From the NCBI GenBank assembly GCA_002682825.1, contig NOKP01000001.1:4777296-4841295 (forward strand): DNA of 64,000 bases, read 5' to 3'. A program made the position numbers and the translations under genes. The stretch is from Neonectria sp. B-13 (Eukaryota; Ascomycota; Sordariomycetes; Hypocreales; Nectriaceae). Shown piece after piece: positions 25,131-36,588 of this stretch. The notes under the pieces are model-generated. The model had not been told where the DNA came from, ran no database searches, and saw only the letters and a program-made list of their open reading frames with translations. Each line of letters begins with the position of its first letter. Positions within the stretch are counted from its first letter, which is position 1.

Positions 25131-26907
25131 AACGTTTTCAATAAATTCGTGCATTTCTCCCGCTTTGCTCCACCCACATTCAAGTCAAGTCTGCCAGCAA
25201 GCCTGAACCAACCAAGCTTCACCAAGTGAGGCTGCACCGCAGTGAGACATTGCCGTGAGGCGCCAGCCGGTAAACCAGGTCGTCGCGAATTCTCCTCTCT
25301 AATATGGGGGACGAGTTCGCGGCCTGGCTCGTGGCTTCGCATCCAGCCGGGAGAGACAGGGCCACTCCAGCCGGCTTCCATCTCGGGGCGAGGCAGGCCG
25401 CTCTGGGCTTGTATTTGTAACGTTAGGCGTCCGCGGTGCGGAATGCGACCTTCAATATAGGTAATTGCCATTCTCGCCAGCGCTTCTCAGATCTTCTCAA
25501 CATCCGTCCCGCCCACACTGTGCGGCAACACATATCTCGATTAGTATTGTGTCTTGGGAAACCTAGGACCGCCAGGTTTGGTCCACCTGGGGCCGCGCGC
25601 AACACCCATTGCTGACATGCTAGTTATTCCGTGTGGTGTTTCGTCCACGCGGCGGCACTTGCTGGGAGTCAGTCGAGTCCCAATGGCCGCCAGACCGATG
25701 GCCCGTTGTTGACGACAGACACGCGTAGCAAGCGGGGAGCACACCCGCAGGCCGCAGGATCACAAGTCTGCAAGTTGCAAGTCCTCGGCTTCTCCCAACA
25801 AAGGTGTCGGGGTGGGGCCTCGTTGGTCAGTCCCATGCGTGCCAGAGCCGCCATATCCCATCGCCACTTGACGGGTTGCGGGTTGACGGGGTGGGAGGAT
25901 CAAGATTGCCGCTATTAACGACGAGATTGGGGACTTTTAAAAATCCATCACCCATCCTCGAAGGGCCCTTGGGACTGTGGTGAACAAGATCATGGACGTC
26001 TCCACGGTTCGCCCTGTTGTTGACGTGTGCTCCCGCACAACCCTGGAGACCGATACGAAAGGAGCCAGGCCAGGGTCCAAGGAAGAGGGCCCGAGGACCG
26101 CCTAAAATTGGGGAAGTAGATAATAAGAAAAAGCTTCTCGTCGTCGGTGACGATCGGCTGATAGTGATGGCTGATGGGATGGACCACGGACCTTTTGGCC
26201 CTACCCCAACTGCTACAGCTCTTTTCTGGGCTCTGGTTGGTTTGCGGGATGCACGACGGACGGACATGGAATTCTCCATGTCCTTTATTTTGGGTTTGAG
26301 GTTTGAGGTTGGAGTTTTACGTGAGACGCCTGTTGCTTGAGAGGTTCCCCACCCACCGTTGGTGCGGAGCCCGCATTTTGCGAAATCCCGAATTCTTGTT
26401 GCGATTCCGGTGCTACGCACTTTACCTCTTGCTTCGTCCGCTCATGCCTGGTAGGGCAGTCATCTTGCGGCGCCTGTATTTGCGCCGATGCGGATATGGT
26501 GTGGTGGATATTGGGACCCCGTTCCGTTCAGCCACGGTGGAAGTTGGTGGCATGTGCTGTCGAGTTTCTGAGATGTTGTCTCGCAGACGGAACATGAAAT
26601 GACAGCGGGTTTGACCCAAAGCCCACGTTTCGAAGCAGGTGCGAATGCTTCGTCCTCGCACGATAATGGCAGAGCGGTAAGGAGAGGTACGCAATCAGGT
26701 CCGGCGTTTGTCCTGGCTGGAAGCTTTGCATCTGAGTGTGTCGGTGAACTCGACCGCCAACGAAGACGGCCCAAACTATGGCGCCTCGTCGCCGCAGGTC
26801 AGGTCAGCGGCCAGCCATCTAGATCAGCAGCCACACATCTGAGCCCCGTCGTCAGCTGGCCAGCCAGTCGTCCAGCCCTGCGAGATGATACCATGTACAT
26901 GGGAAAA

Positions 26908-26943
26908 CAGCGCGGCCATGGCACAGCGCGGCCATGGCACAGC
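26908..26943. repeat. 16-bp direct repeat, two copies
   Basis: CAGCGCGGCCATGGCA occurs twice in direct tandem, then CAGC. Intergenic; no function recognised. Confidence 0.75.
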
Positions 26944-27460
26944 ACCTGGGTTCTCGTGAGCGGACAACGGAATACCCGTCTTGGCGTCTTTTCCTGGGGA
27001 ATTCTGCAGGCAGCAAAGCCTGATGGGAGCAGTACGACAAGTCCTTCTCGACTGCCAAATCGAGAACTGACACATGCACGCTAGTCTAGATAATAACTAT
27101 TCCACAGTGTCTTAAACCGGCGCTGGAGCCCCGTCGAGCAAAGGAGATGGACAAGGGATGAGGTGGATTTACGAAGCACGTAGCGGATGACATTCAGCCA
27201 GCAGGAATTGAGCCCCTGGCAGATGCATTGGCCAAGCTTTCATGGCGATGGACCTAAAATGTCCACGGCCCTCAAATGCCCCATCCCTTCTCCATCGGTT
27301 GGTTGGGCCTTTAAAACCGCCCGAGGCCGGCCCACTGTGGCAGAAAAAAGGGGACTCGCCGTCTTCATGTGGATGGATGGATGGATGACTTTCATCGCTT
27401 CAGACTGGAGGAACGTGACCCAATAAGTGCCAGGGAAGGGAACATGCTGTACCTGACGAA

Positions 27461-27510
27461 AGCAAGGAGGAGGAGGAGGAGGAGGAGAAGAAGGAAGGGG
27501 AAGGGGGAAA
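27461..27510. repeat. (GGA)n purine tract
   Basis: AGG/GGA triplets repeat about seven times. They run on into a purine-only stretch (GAAGAAGGAAGGGGAAGG). Long purine/pyrimidine asymmetry of this kind can adopt triplex structure. Confidence 0.7.
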
Positions 27511-27939
27511 GAGGGGAGAAGCAGGAGGGGCACAGCATATTGGATCTGCAACGGGGACACGTACGAATGCATACTTGCTTGGTATTCGTAAGTGGACTTC
27601 GTACGGAGTCTTCGTAGTCAGTTCATCGGCTGGTGGTCAATCGATCGAAGCCGTCTTCCGCGGTTTGCGTGGGACTTGTCCGAGGGGTAGAAGCAGCCGG
27701 ACCTACCAGCCCAGGTTTCCCGGGCGCCGCGATCGTCCAGTTCCTGTAGATCGTGATGGGTCACCGACGTCAGCGGGAGGTGTTTTGGGGCGGCACGCAA
27801 GATCACCACACCGGTGGCATGGGCATGGGCACGTTTGAGGAACCTGCCCGGCAGGGAGAGGGGACGTTCGGGACTTCGTGTCCAGCGACGATCCATCCGA
27901 AGCCCGTCAATCCCGTCCACTCGTCCACGGCGTACCCGG

Positions 27940-27998
27940 GGTTGTGGTGGTGGTGGTGGTGGTACATCATCGCGTTGTTGTTATTATTATTGTTGATA
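27940..27998. repeat. (GGT)n followed by (GTT/ATT)n microsatellite
   Basis: GGT repeats about seven times (27943-27962). After a short spacer, GTT and ATT triplets follow (27974-27996). Intergenic. Confidence 0.75.
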
Positions 27999-29581
27999 TT
28001 GTCACTTTTGCATCCGTTTCTTTTTCTTTTTTTCGGGCCCCGTCGATGTGATTGACGTGCCTGGCTCTGGCGCTGCAACCTCCCCTGCCCTGTTCTAACT
28101 TCTGGGCTGGCTGGGCCCTGAACCCCCAGCCCGCAAGGCCAGAGCGGGCATGGCCGTGGCCTGTGTGGCATGGAGTCGATGGAGCTTGGAAGCCCTTGAA
28201 GTGCAAGGGGGTTGGTTGTAAATGGACGGGATGATGAGATGGATGTACGTACCACAGTGTGCGGCGGCACCTCATGTACATGGCACTTCGGCTGCAGAGA
28301 GTAAATCGGGTCGTCGAGCCTTTGATTTCACATTTCTGTCTTGATGTGGGTTCCTTGCGTGATAAAAGCAGTAGGTAGGTAGTCAGTCTACTTCGTAACT
28401 AGTTGGTGATGGAGAAAGAGATTTGCGAATGATTTGTAACGGCACGCAAACCCGCCTCATCACATCAGCAAATCTAAGCACAAGTCTAATAAGTCTCAAG
28501 CCCACAAAGCCCGATTTCAAGCCCGGTGGGGGTTTTTCCTTCTCGCTGGAACTCTACTGCATCTGCCAGCTCCTCTAAAATCCTCCAACCCCGACACTTT
28601 TTCTGCTGGATCCGATCCATCCCATATCCACATCCACATCATACCCACACGTCCATATTCATGAGTCTCCACATCCCCTTGAAATAGCAACACTCCGCCG
28701 CACTGTCCTATGCACTTGCTCTCTTTGGCCCCCAACGGGACCCTCACATCTACAGCATTACTGCCTTTTTCGATGCCGTGAAGAACTGCGTCCAGGGAGC
28801 ATCCTGCCTCGCTAGCCCGCGGGCCCCCCTTAGGTGCTAACCGAAAGACAACGTCCAACGGGGGGGCGCTGCATCCCCGGGGGCGGACAGGGTCTTCTTC
28901 CCCCCAAGCAAACCATTGAATTGAGAAACCGAAAAAGAAAAGAAAAAGGAAGAGACAGGCCCGCCCAAAAAATCAACAAGAAACCTCCGGGCCTGCCGCT
29001 GCTGTCCGCTAGGAGCTAGAAGGATCCCAGCAGCCAGCCCCAAGGATCCCAAGCAGCGGGCAAAGGTCCTAGTTTACGGGTACCACGCTAGCAGCGTGAC
29101 GCAGCGCCGCGGGTGCTGCTTTTCTGTGAGACATTCGAGGATCCACCGTCACCTGGTTCATTCAAGCCGGCGAGCAACTGAACAAAAAAGACTGCGGCAT
29201 CGTCCCCAATGAGAAGGTGGACGGGTACAATGGACGCCCGCTGTTACACCCAGAAGATGTCCGGAATGCGGCAAGTATTCGTAGGGATGATGCAGGTAAG
29301 GACGGGGACGCTACGAGGAGCCTGGTACGAAGCTGTGAAATCCGTCCGTCGTTCTGAACAGTCTGTCTGTCATTGAACCAAGCCATACCCTCCCTGGGGC
29401 GATTGGTCGGCGAGGCCACCCAATTTCCAGGTGTGTGCATGTCCGGATTGCCCCTGTCGCTAGTTTCTATAGTGCCATCGTCTCCCATCGTGTTGCGCCA
29501 ATCCATCTCGGACTCTCGTCGTCTGCCGTCCTTTCTTGGTTGCCCCTGGCCGCAGTTGGCCAAGCCACCTAACTGTAACGT

Positions 29582-29626
29582 ACCGTAGCCCGCCGCAGCC
29601 CACCGTAGCCCACTGTAGCCCACTGT
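29582..29626. repeat. 10-bp tandem repeat, about 4.5 copies
   Basis: The unit CACYGTAGCC/CGCCGCAGCC is repeated with point differences and a fixed 10-bp period. Intergenic. Confidence 0.75.
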
Positions 29627-30312
29627 GAACGGATTTGCCTCGAGTCGGAGCCCCGAGAGGCTGCAACTGGAGTCCTCCTCCCACGGATACATACCAACAA
29701 AAACAGTGGCCATCTGGGGCAGTGAAAATGCAGGGAAAACGCAAGGAACCAAGCCTGCCATCAGCCTGGATGGGACTTGGAGGCCACAGAGCTGGCCCTG
29801 GCTCCGGGGCTTGACCTTGCCCGGCTGAGCCCTAGGTGGCAATGGGAGCCTGAGCGTGGCTAACGGCTGCGCCTAAGGGCCTAGGCAAAGCTTGCACAAC
29901 GCTGTCCGCCTGGCATACTACGTACATTCTAATTAACTATACGGACACTCTCTGTGCGCGTTGAATGCTTGAAGCGCTCCGTTGGGGGGAGCATCGGAGG
30001 CTATTGGGAGCATGGGCCTGGCAGGCATGATGGCAAGGCATGGCAGTGGATCCTTGGGACGGAGCATCCATTGCACGGCCGCGGTGGCATGTGGTGGCAT
30101 GGCATTGCCCGGCAGCCCAACCAGGCAGTCTACATAGTAGTACACGCCTTTCGTCCCTACTTAGGTAGGTACGACGCAGCAGCAGAAATAGGTGCTATTC
30201 ACGAGCTGTTATGGGCCAAGGCCCTTGCAAAACTTGGCCTTGCCCTAGGATGGCGTTCCAGGACCCTTGGCCTGCAGTCCCCGTCCTCCGCAGCCAGTCG
30301 CCAACAGCCTGT

Positions 30313-30350
30313 GGCCAGTAGCCAGTACAGTAGCCAGTACAGTAGCCAGT
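30313..30350. repeat. 12-bp tandem repeat, about three copies
   Basis: The unit GCCAGTACAGTA is repeated with a fixed 12-bp period and followed by TTAATTAA. Intergenic. Confidence 0.75.
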
Positions 30351-30580
30351 TAATTAAAGTAGCCCGTCCAAGACCGCCTGGCTTACGAGATCTCACTAAC
30401 CCTCAGGTGGTAGCCCGCGGGTCGACGCCGTGTGGGTGGGAACCTGGGAAGAGAACCTGCCCGGGAAAGAATAACACATTGGATGGATTGGATTGTTCCC
30501 TAACCGCCGCCTGGTGGTGGTGGTGGTGGCCTTTCGGTTCTCGCTTCGTCTCGTCCCTCGTCTTCCTTTCCTCTAGTTAA

Positions 30581-30649
30581 TTACTCCCGCTACTCCCTTT
30601 ACTCGCTCTACTCCTTGTACTCCTTCCACTCCCTCTACGAATACTCCCT
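30581..30649. repeat. 9-bp TACTCCNNN array at the start of the pyrimidine-rich leader
   Basis: Seven or eight TACTCC-type units spaced every 9 bp (TACTCCCGC, TACTCCCTT, TACTCGCTC, TACTCCTTG and so on, with one slipped unit). The array starts the C/T-rich stretch that runs to the 31910 gene. Confidence 0.75.
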
Positions 30650-31354
30650 CCTGGCCTGCCTGTTCCTGGCTGTTCCCCATCCATCCACGGCCGCCGTCAT
30701 CTCCCGTCCCGTCGTTTTGCTCGATCGATCGCTCATCAAGGACGACGCCTTTGTCGCCCTCGTCGCTCGCTCATCATCATCAACGAACGCCCGACGTTTT
30801 AACGCTTCTCGACTCGTCCATCGCCGTCGCCTTCGCCTTCGCTGTCTTCGCCTTCGTTCTTCGGCCCTTGACCCGCATTCCTCCTCCGTCTGCCACGCTC
30901 GTTGCTCCCCTTCCGACCAAGGCCGTGCATTTGCATTTACTGCTATTCGAAGGGACGGACCCTGGCCGTTCTGTCTCCCTACACTGTCCACTAGCACTGT
31001 GCAACGTCTAGCCCCGACCTGCTCACCCGTCACCCGTCGACCCGTCGGGCCACTTGGTCGCACGCACTCTTCATTCACTCTTCCTTTCATTCAACCTCAC
31101 CACCAGACTCTCTCTCCCTCTCTCTCTCCTCTCCCCTAATCATCGCCTCTTGTCTTGTGCTTTAGTTCTCGCCTGAACCGTTTCTGTTGCGTGCACCGTT
31201 GGACGACTCGTTTGCAACCTTTCTTGTGCCGCTGCTTCGTTTCGCTTTTTCTTCAACATCCTCGTTCGCTGTTCGCTTTTCGCTGTTTGCTGCTCGTCCA
31301 GCCAGCCACTCTCTCCTAATACAACCCAACCGTCCCTCGTTCCTGGAGATTAAT

Positions 31355-31909
31355 GTGAGTTCCAAACTTTCTTTGCCCTCAATGACACATGCCGCCTCCT
31401 CCCGGCCAACCACCCAGTCTTCCGTCCGCTGCCGGAACGAAACAACCAGTCACCTCATGGTTGCTCTGCCCGCTACGATAAAGCATCGTCTCCGGACTCC
31501 GCGACCGAACTCCGCACGCTCATTGTTCTAGCTCTTCCCAACCCCTTCCCTGCGCAACCGAGCACCATCGCCACCTCCGCGGGATTGTTACACTTCCCTC
31601 GTGCCCCCGACCTTTACTGACCTGGGACCTCCCACCATGCAGTTGCCCATTTCCGTGGCTCATACCCCAGTACAGACGCGTCGACAGCATCGAGTACCCA
31701 AAAAAACAGTATTGACCCGCCACGAATACCCGCATCATCACATTACCACCAGGGGCCTCGTATAGGATCCTCTCTTTTTCTACCTTCATTTTTTTTCGAC
31801 CGCCTCCGCATACGATTTCCGACGATCGATTCATTCACTCGCATCCGCCTTGGATCTCTCGTTTATGGGTTGCACATAATTCACACCGAGTCCCCGAAGC
31901 GCCTTCTAT
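31355..31909 (+). promoter_or_regulatory. Probable 5' UTR, possibly with an intron, of the 31910 gene
   Basis: A strong donor-like GTGAGT lies at 31355. Acceptor-like sites downstream include TTGTTCTAG near 31531. The plus strand is pyrimidine-rich, as is typical of fungal leaders. A 5'-UTR intron is plausible but not demonstrated. Confidence 0.35.
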
Positions 31910-34805
31910 ATGCCTAGATTTGGTGTCGCGTTTAACAGGCGGAAGTCGACCGCAACCTCGGAAGATTTCCAGCATGGCCAAGTAGCACCTGAACAACCAT
32001 CCTTCCGAGTCATTGAGCGAAACGACCCTGCCGTCAACCGGTCATTCGACGGAGGTGCGAGGATGGCTAGAGCGACTGGCGGCCACGTTCCTAGACCCAG
32101 CCACCAGCTCGAGCTGGACGTTGAGGATAACATGTTTTCCGATCTGAAGAGCGGCAACCGGTGAGTACTCAGCTTCCCGCGTCGCTAGAATGACGCTCCC
32201 GCCACGCCCCTCCCTCGGCATGCCCGTTTTCTTTTGATACGAAAATAGTCGTGCACGATGGCGCTGACTCCTTTCCAGGGGAAGTGGGGCGTCAAACACG
32301 ACTAAGGCCACATCCACTGATACCTCTTCAAGACACAGCGCCGCCTCGACGGCCCCATCGTCAGCAGATCTCGACGATTCGAAGCACACCGGAAAAAAGA
32401 ACCTCCACGACGTTGCATCCCGAGCAGCACCTAAATCGAGCGGATCTGGATTTTTGAACCGGGCCGGTCGCACCTTTTCCTTCGGAGTGCAGAAGAAGCA
32501 CAGCACGCCCGCCCCCAGCAACGACCCAATCCCGGACGTGCCGCCCATCCCCACGATTCAGCACCAGGACTTTACTGGACGACCAAGAGGCATGACGGAC
32601 TCCACGACTAGCACGGCAACTCCTCCGAAGTTGGAAGAGAATAGTAATATGGATTTGGGCGGAGATTTCGGCTCCATGTTCTCGTCCTTCGACAAGCGAG
32701 CCAGCATGGCTACTCTGAAGCAACTCGAGGGTTCCACGGCGCCACGGTCCCTGACGGGCAACCGTCCAGTCCAGCCTGCTCCTCTCAGCATCAACAAGTC
32801 GGCCAACGTCGAGCCGGCTCCCGTATCGTGGAACAGCGGCCGCAACTCCGGCGACAATCTCCTCGGTTCCGCCCCGACCTCGCCCAACCCTGACCACGAC
32901 CTGCCGCCACCTGTTCCACGACACCAGAGTTCTTTCAAGACAAACACCCGCCCGTCCGACATTATTGAAGACGAGGATGCCAAGCTGCTACAAGACTCCA
33001 TCAACGTCGGAAGAATGCTGTCCGACTCGGCGCCCAGCTCGAACAGCTACTCCAACTCGCCATCCCAACGATTTCAACAAGATGAGGACACTTTCGATAC
33101 TTCTTTTAGCAGAAAGCCCTTGGGCTCGAGTTTCAAGAAAGGCGACGACAACTTGTTTGAGGGAACTCTCGCACACTCTTCACGCCTTGCCAATCGATGG
33201 ACATCCCGGGCTCCTAGTCCTCCACGGAATAAGGTCATGACGCCCGCCCAGTTTGAAAAGTATCGCAAAGATAAGGAGCGCCAGGGCGTAGCCGAGCCCA
33301 CCCAACAGCCAACTATCAGCAATGATGATGACGAAGACGAGATCAACTACGACGACGACGATGATGAGATTGAAAAGTCGAAGGAACAGGCGAAGCAGAG
33401 GAAGAAGCAGGAGGCCCACATGGCTGTTTATCGGCAGCAAATGATGAAGGTCACTGGCGAGCAGCCCGAAATGAACCACATCGACCGCCCGGGCCTACCA
33501 AACTCCATGAGCGCACCTCAGTTGCACCTGATGAAGAAGACGCCATCCCCTGGGCCTACTGGCATATCCGATGAAGACTCCGACGAAGAAGTACCCCTAG
33601 CAATCCTCCAAGCTCACGGATTTCCTGGCAAGAATCGGCCACCGACTCGTCTGAGCACCATGGGTTCTAACTCAAACCTCCGCGGCGCTGCTCAGCTACA
33701 GCCTCCGAGGCCCGGATCTGCGATGGGAGACGGTTCCTCAAACCAGAACCAGCGTCATTCGATGCTCCCGGCCTTTGCTCGCAACCTTCCCCAGGATCCC
33801 TTTGTTGGTGCTAGCATTAACCGGCCTGCCATCCGGGAATCACTGTCCTTTGCTGGTGGTGCTCCTGCTCAGCAGCCTCAACAGGGTGGCGTCCCACCCG
33901 GTGGCCTCGTCGGTGTTATTGCCAGCGAAGAGCGTTCACGAGCTATGAGACGCGGTGGAAGCCCCAACCTAATGGAGGGTCAAAAGCTTGTCCCCGGTAT
34001 GAACGGACCTCAAGGTGGCTTCGACGCTATGGGAGGCATGGGAGGAATCCCTCCGCACATGATGTACGGAATGGGTGGGCCGGGCGGGCCGGGCGGTATG
34101 CAAGGCATGGCTGGAATGCCTGGAATGCCCCAGATGCCCCAAATGCCTCAACAGTCGCTCACTGTGGGTGACCAAGCTCAGATCCAGATGACCCAGCAAA
34201 TGTCGCAGTTCATGCAGATGCAGATGCAATTCATGCAAATGATGGCAGGCGGCAACCCGCCACAGAATCCCGGCATGCAGCAGCCTCAGATGCAACAGCC
34301 TTACGGCGGGCTCGCGGCAACCCAGTCGATGAATGACCTCTCATCACGGCACTCGATGATGTTTGAGCCGACAATGGAGCCGCCTCGCCTAATGGACCCG
34401 GGGGTTCGCACTATGAGTATGGTCCAGCCCAGTTCGGGCTCGTACATTCAGCAGCCTGGCTATGCTGGTTCCGTCATGGGAACGGGAATGGGAGGAATGG
34501 GCTACACGCCCTCGATCGCACCATCTGAGCGAAGCAACGTCGGCCTCCCCGGCCGGTATCGACCAGTCTCCCAGCTCAACCCGATGATTCCCGACACCCA
34601 TCGTCGGACGAGCACCATGTCTGGGGCGCTTGGACGTTGGGACGAGAACAAGCCTAAGGCGACCATTAACATTGTCAAGCCTGGCGATGGGTCAGACGAA
34701 GACGATGACGAGGGTTGGGAGGCCATGAAGGCGAAGAGAGACAAGAAGCGAACGCTATGGAAGAGTAAGAAGGGTCTTGGCAGCGAGCTAAGCGCGATGA
34801 TTTAA
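31910..34805 (+). CDS. Large disordered protein of unknown function
   Basis: Two exons, 31910-32160 and 32279-34805, give 925 aa. The 118-nt intron has a GTGAGT donor and a TTTCCAG acceptor; it splits a codon and restores the frame. The start MPRFGVAFNRRKST is well formed, and I know of no named family for it. The protein is mostly low complexity: Ser/Pro-rich with an acidic patch (DDDEDEINYDDDDDEIEKS) followed by a Lys/Gln-rich, probably helical segment with KSKEQAKQRKKQEAHMA. Next is a Met/Gly/Gln-rich region (about residues 700-790 of the joined protein) with repeats of GGM, GMPQMPQ and FMQMQMQ. The C-terminal ~45 residues are charged and ordered-looking (ATINIVKPG ... EGWEAMKAKRDKKRTLWKSK), so the two ends may be the functional parts. 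A scaffold or cortical/condensate-forming protein is possible, but no function should be assigned. Confidence 0.82.
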
Positions 34806-35229
34806 TCCAGGTGCCATCTCACGAAGTTACTATCAGGGAAGAGATTGGATCTGAACGCCCTACTATTACATCTTGGAAACATGCGGGACTGGACAGCTAA
34901 CTACGGTAACTGCATGGCCCATGCATTTTTGTATATTCTAGAACCATGCTTTTCGTTTGGGCGTCTGCAGGGAAAGAAGTGATGGGTACTGGCTCGCTGG
35001 GATTCGCGTGTGGTGCATGATAGATAAATCTCTACGCCGGTAATGGACTAATTTGGGGGTCATTGAAGTATATTTGACTCTCCCGCTCGTGCTTTTTTCT
35101 TTCGTTTCGTTTCGTTTCGTTTTGGTTGGGCCCGGTGAAGTCTGGTATATAAGCCCACCTTGCGATGATAGACAATCTTCTTGACGGCCAATCTATCCTG
35201 ATTCCCCGGACACTGCACGAATTGTCTAT
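34806..35229. other. Convergent 3' spacer with (TTTCG)4
   Basis: A 424-bp tail-to-tail interval between the 31910 gene and lumazine synthase. It includes four TTTCG units at 35100-35119 and a TATATAAG nearby. No coding content. Confidence 0.6.
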
Positions 35230-35898
<669 letters not shown>

Positions 35899-36588
35899 TG
35901 TCGGGGTATTGAGTGTTTATCGGCGGCGAGTGTTTTAACAATTGGGTCAATGAAGCTGCTAGCTCTACGAGAGAGGGTTGGTATTCGTTTTTCGTTGGTG
36001 CTGGTGTTGGTGATGATGCTGGTGGTGGGATCGGAAAGCTTTGGGGGTCTGTTTGGGGGAGACGTGGTCGTGGTGCGGGGCTACAGGCGCAGTGGGAAGA
36101 GAGCTCGATGCCGTGTTTAGCGGGGTCGGGACGTCACGTCACAGCTGAGCGAGATGCAGGGACTGGCCAGGTCGGATGAGGTGTGGGCGGTACGGTACGT
36201 ACCTCCGCCTAAGATCGGATCCGTTCTGCTAAGTACTACTACTACGCTTACCCTGCCAGCGGCAGGTGGCAGTCTGCATATCGTGTAAGTTGGCAGGAGC
36301 ACCTTCAGGCTGGCTCCTTCCGTGTATCCTCATCCCGTGAGCCCCAGGCAGACAAGGTAGCTAGTACAATTCATGATGGCTTCGTTGAAACTTTCAAGTC
36401 GTCTTCTCTCTTCGCACATGAATTACCCACCCGGGAGCCGACCTGACCGACCGACTGCATGCCGTGCTCATTCATGAAATCAGCATCCACCCAAATTATT
36501 ACGAACAACTTCTTTCCTGTCTGATATTTTCCCGTGTTCGAGTCTCGAGTTACACTTGATACCACTTCAGTCATCCTCTTCTTGCGAG
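35899..36588. promoter_or_regulatory. Bidirectional upstream region of rib4 and the MutL gene
   Basis: A 690-bp head-to-head spacer. It contains GGTACGGTACGTACC-like steps near 36187-36204 and a run of TACT repeats at 36234-36243. No RFN/FMN riboswitch-like structure was recognised on the rib4 side. Confidence 0.45.

Larger units (their letters stand above)
23702..31909. other. Gene-poor region of about 8.2 kb
   Basis: This lies between the CDF start and the start of the 31910 gene. I find no open frame with domain-like content. The left end holds the CDF promoter and 5' UTR (purine-rich on the plus strand at 23750-23830). The middle has many small tandem repeats. The last ~1.4 kb is strongly pyrimidine-rich on the plus strand and is probably the promoter/leader of the downstream gene. 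No RNA gene or mobile element was recognised. Confidence 0.55.

Noticed and set aside
30582..31139. Open frame starting in the TACTCC array (Tyr-Ser repeats)
   Set aside because: No ATG start, no domain, and the composition follows from the pyrimidine-rich DNA; more likely leader sequence.
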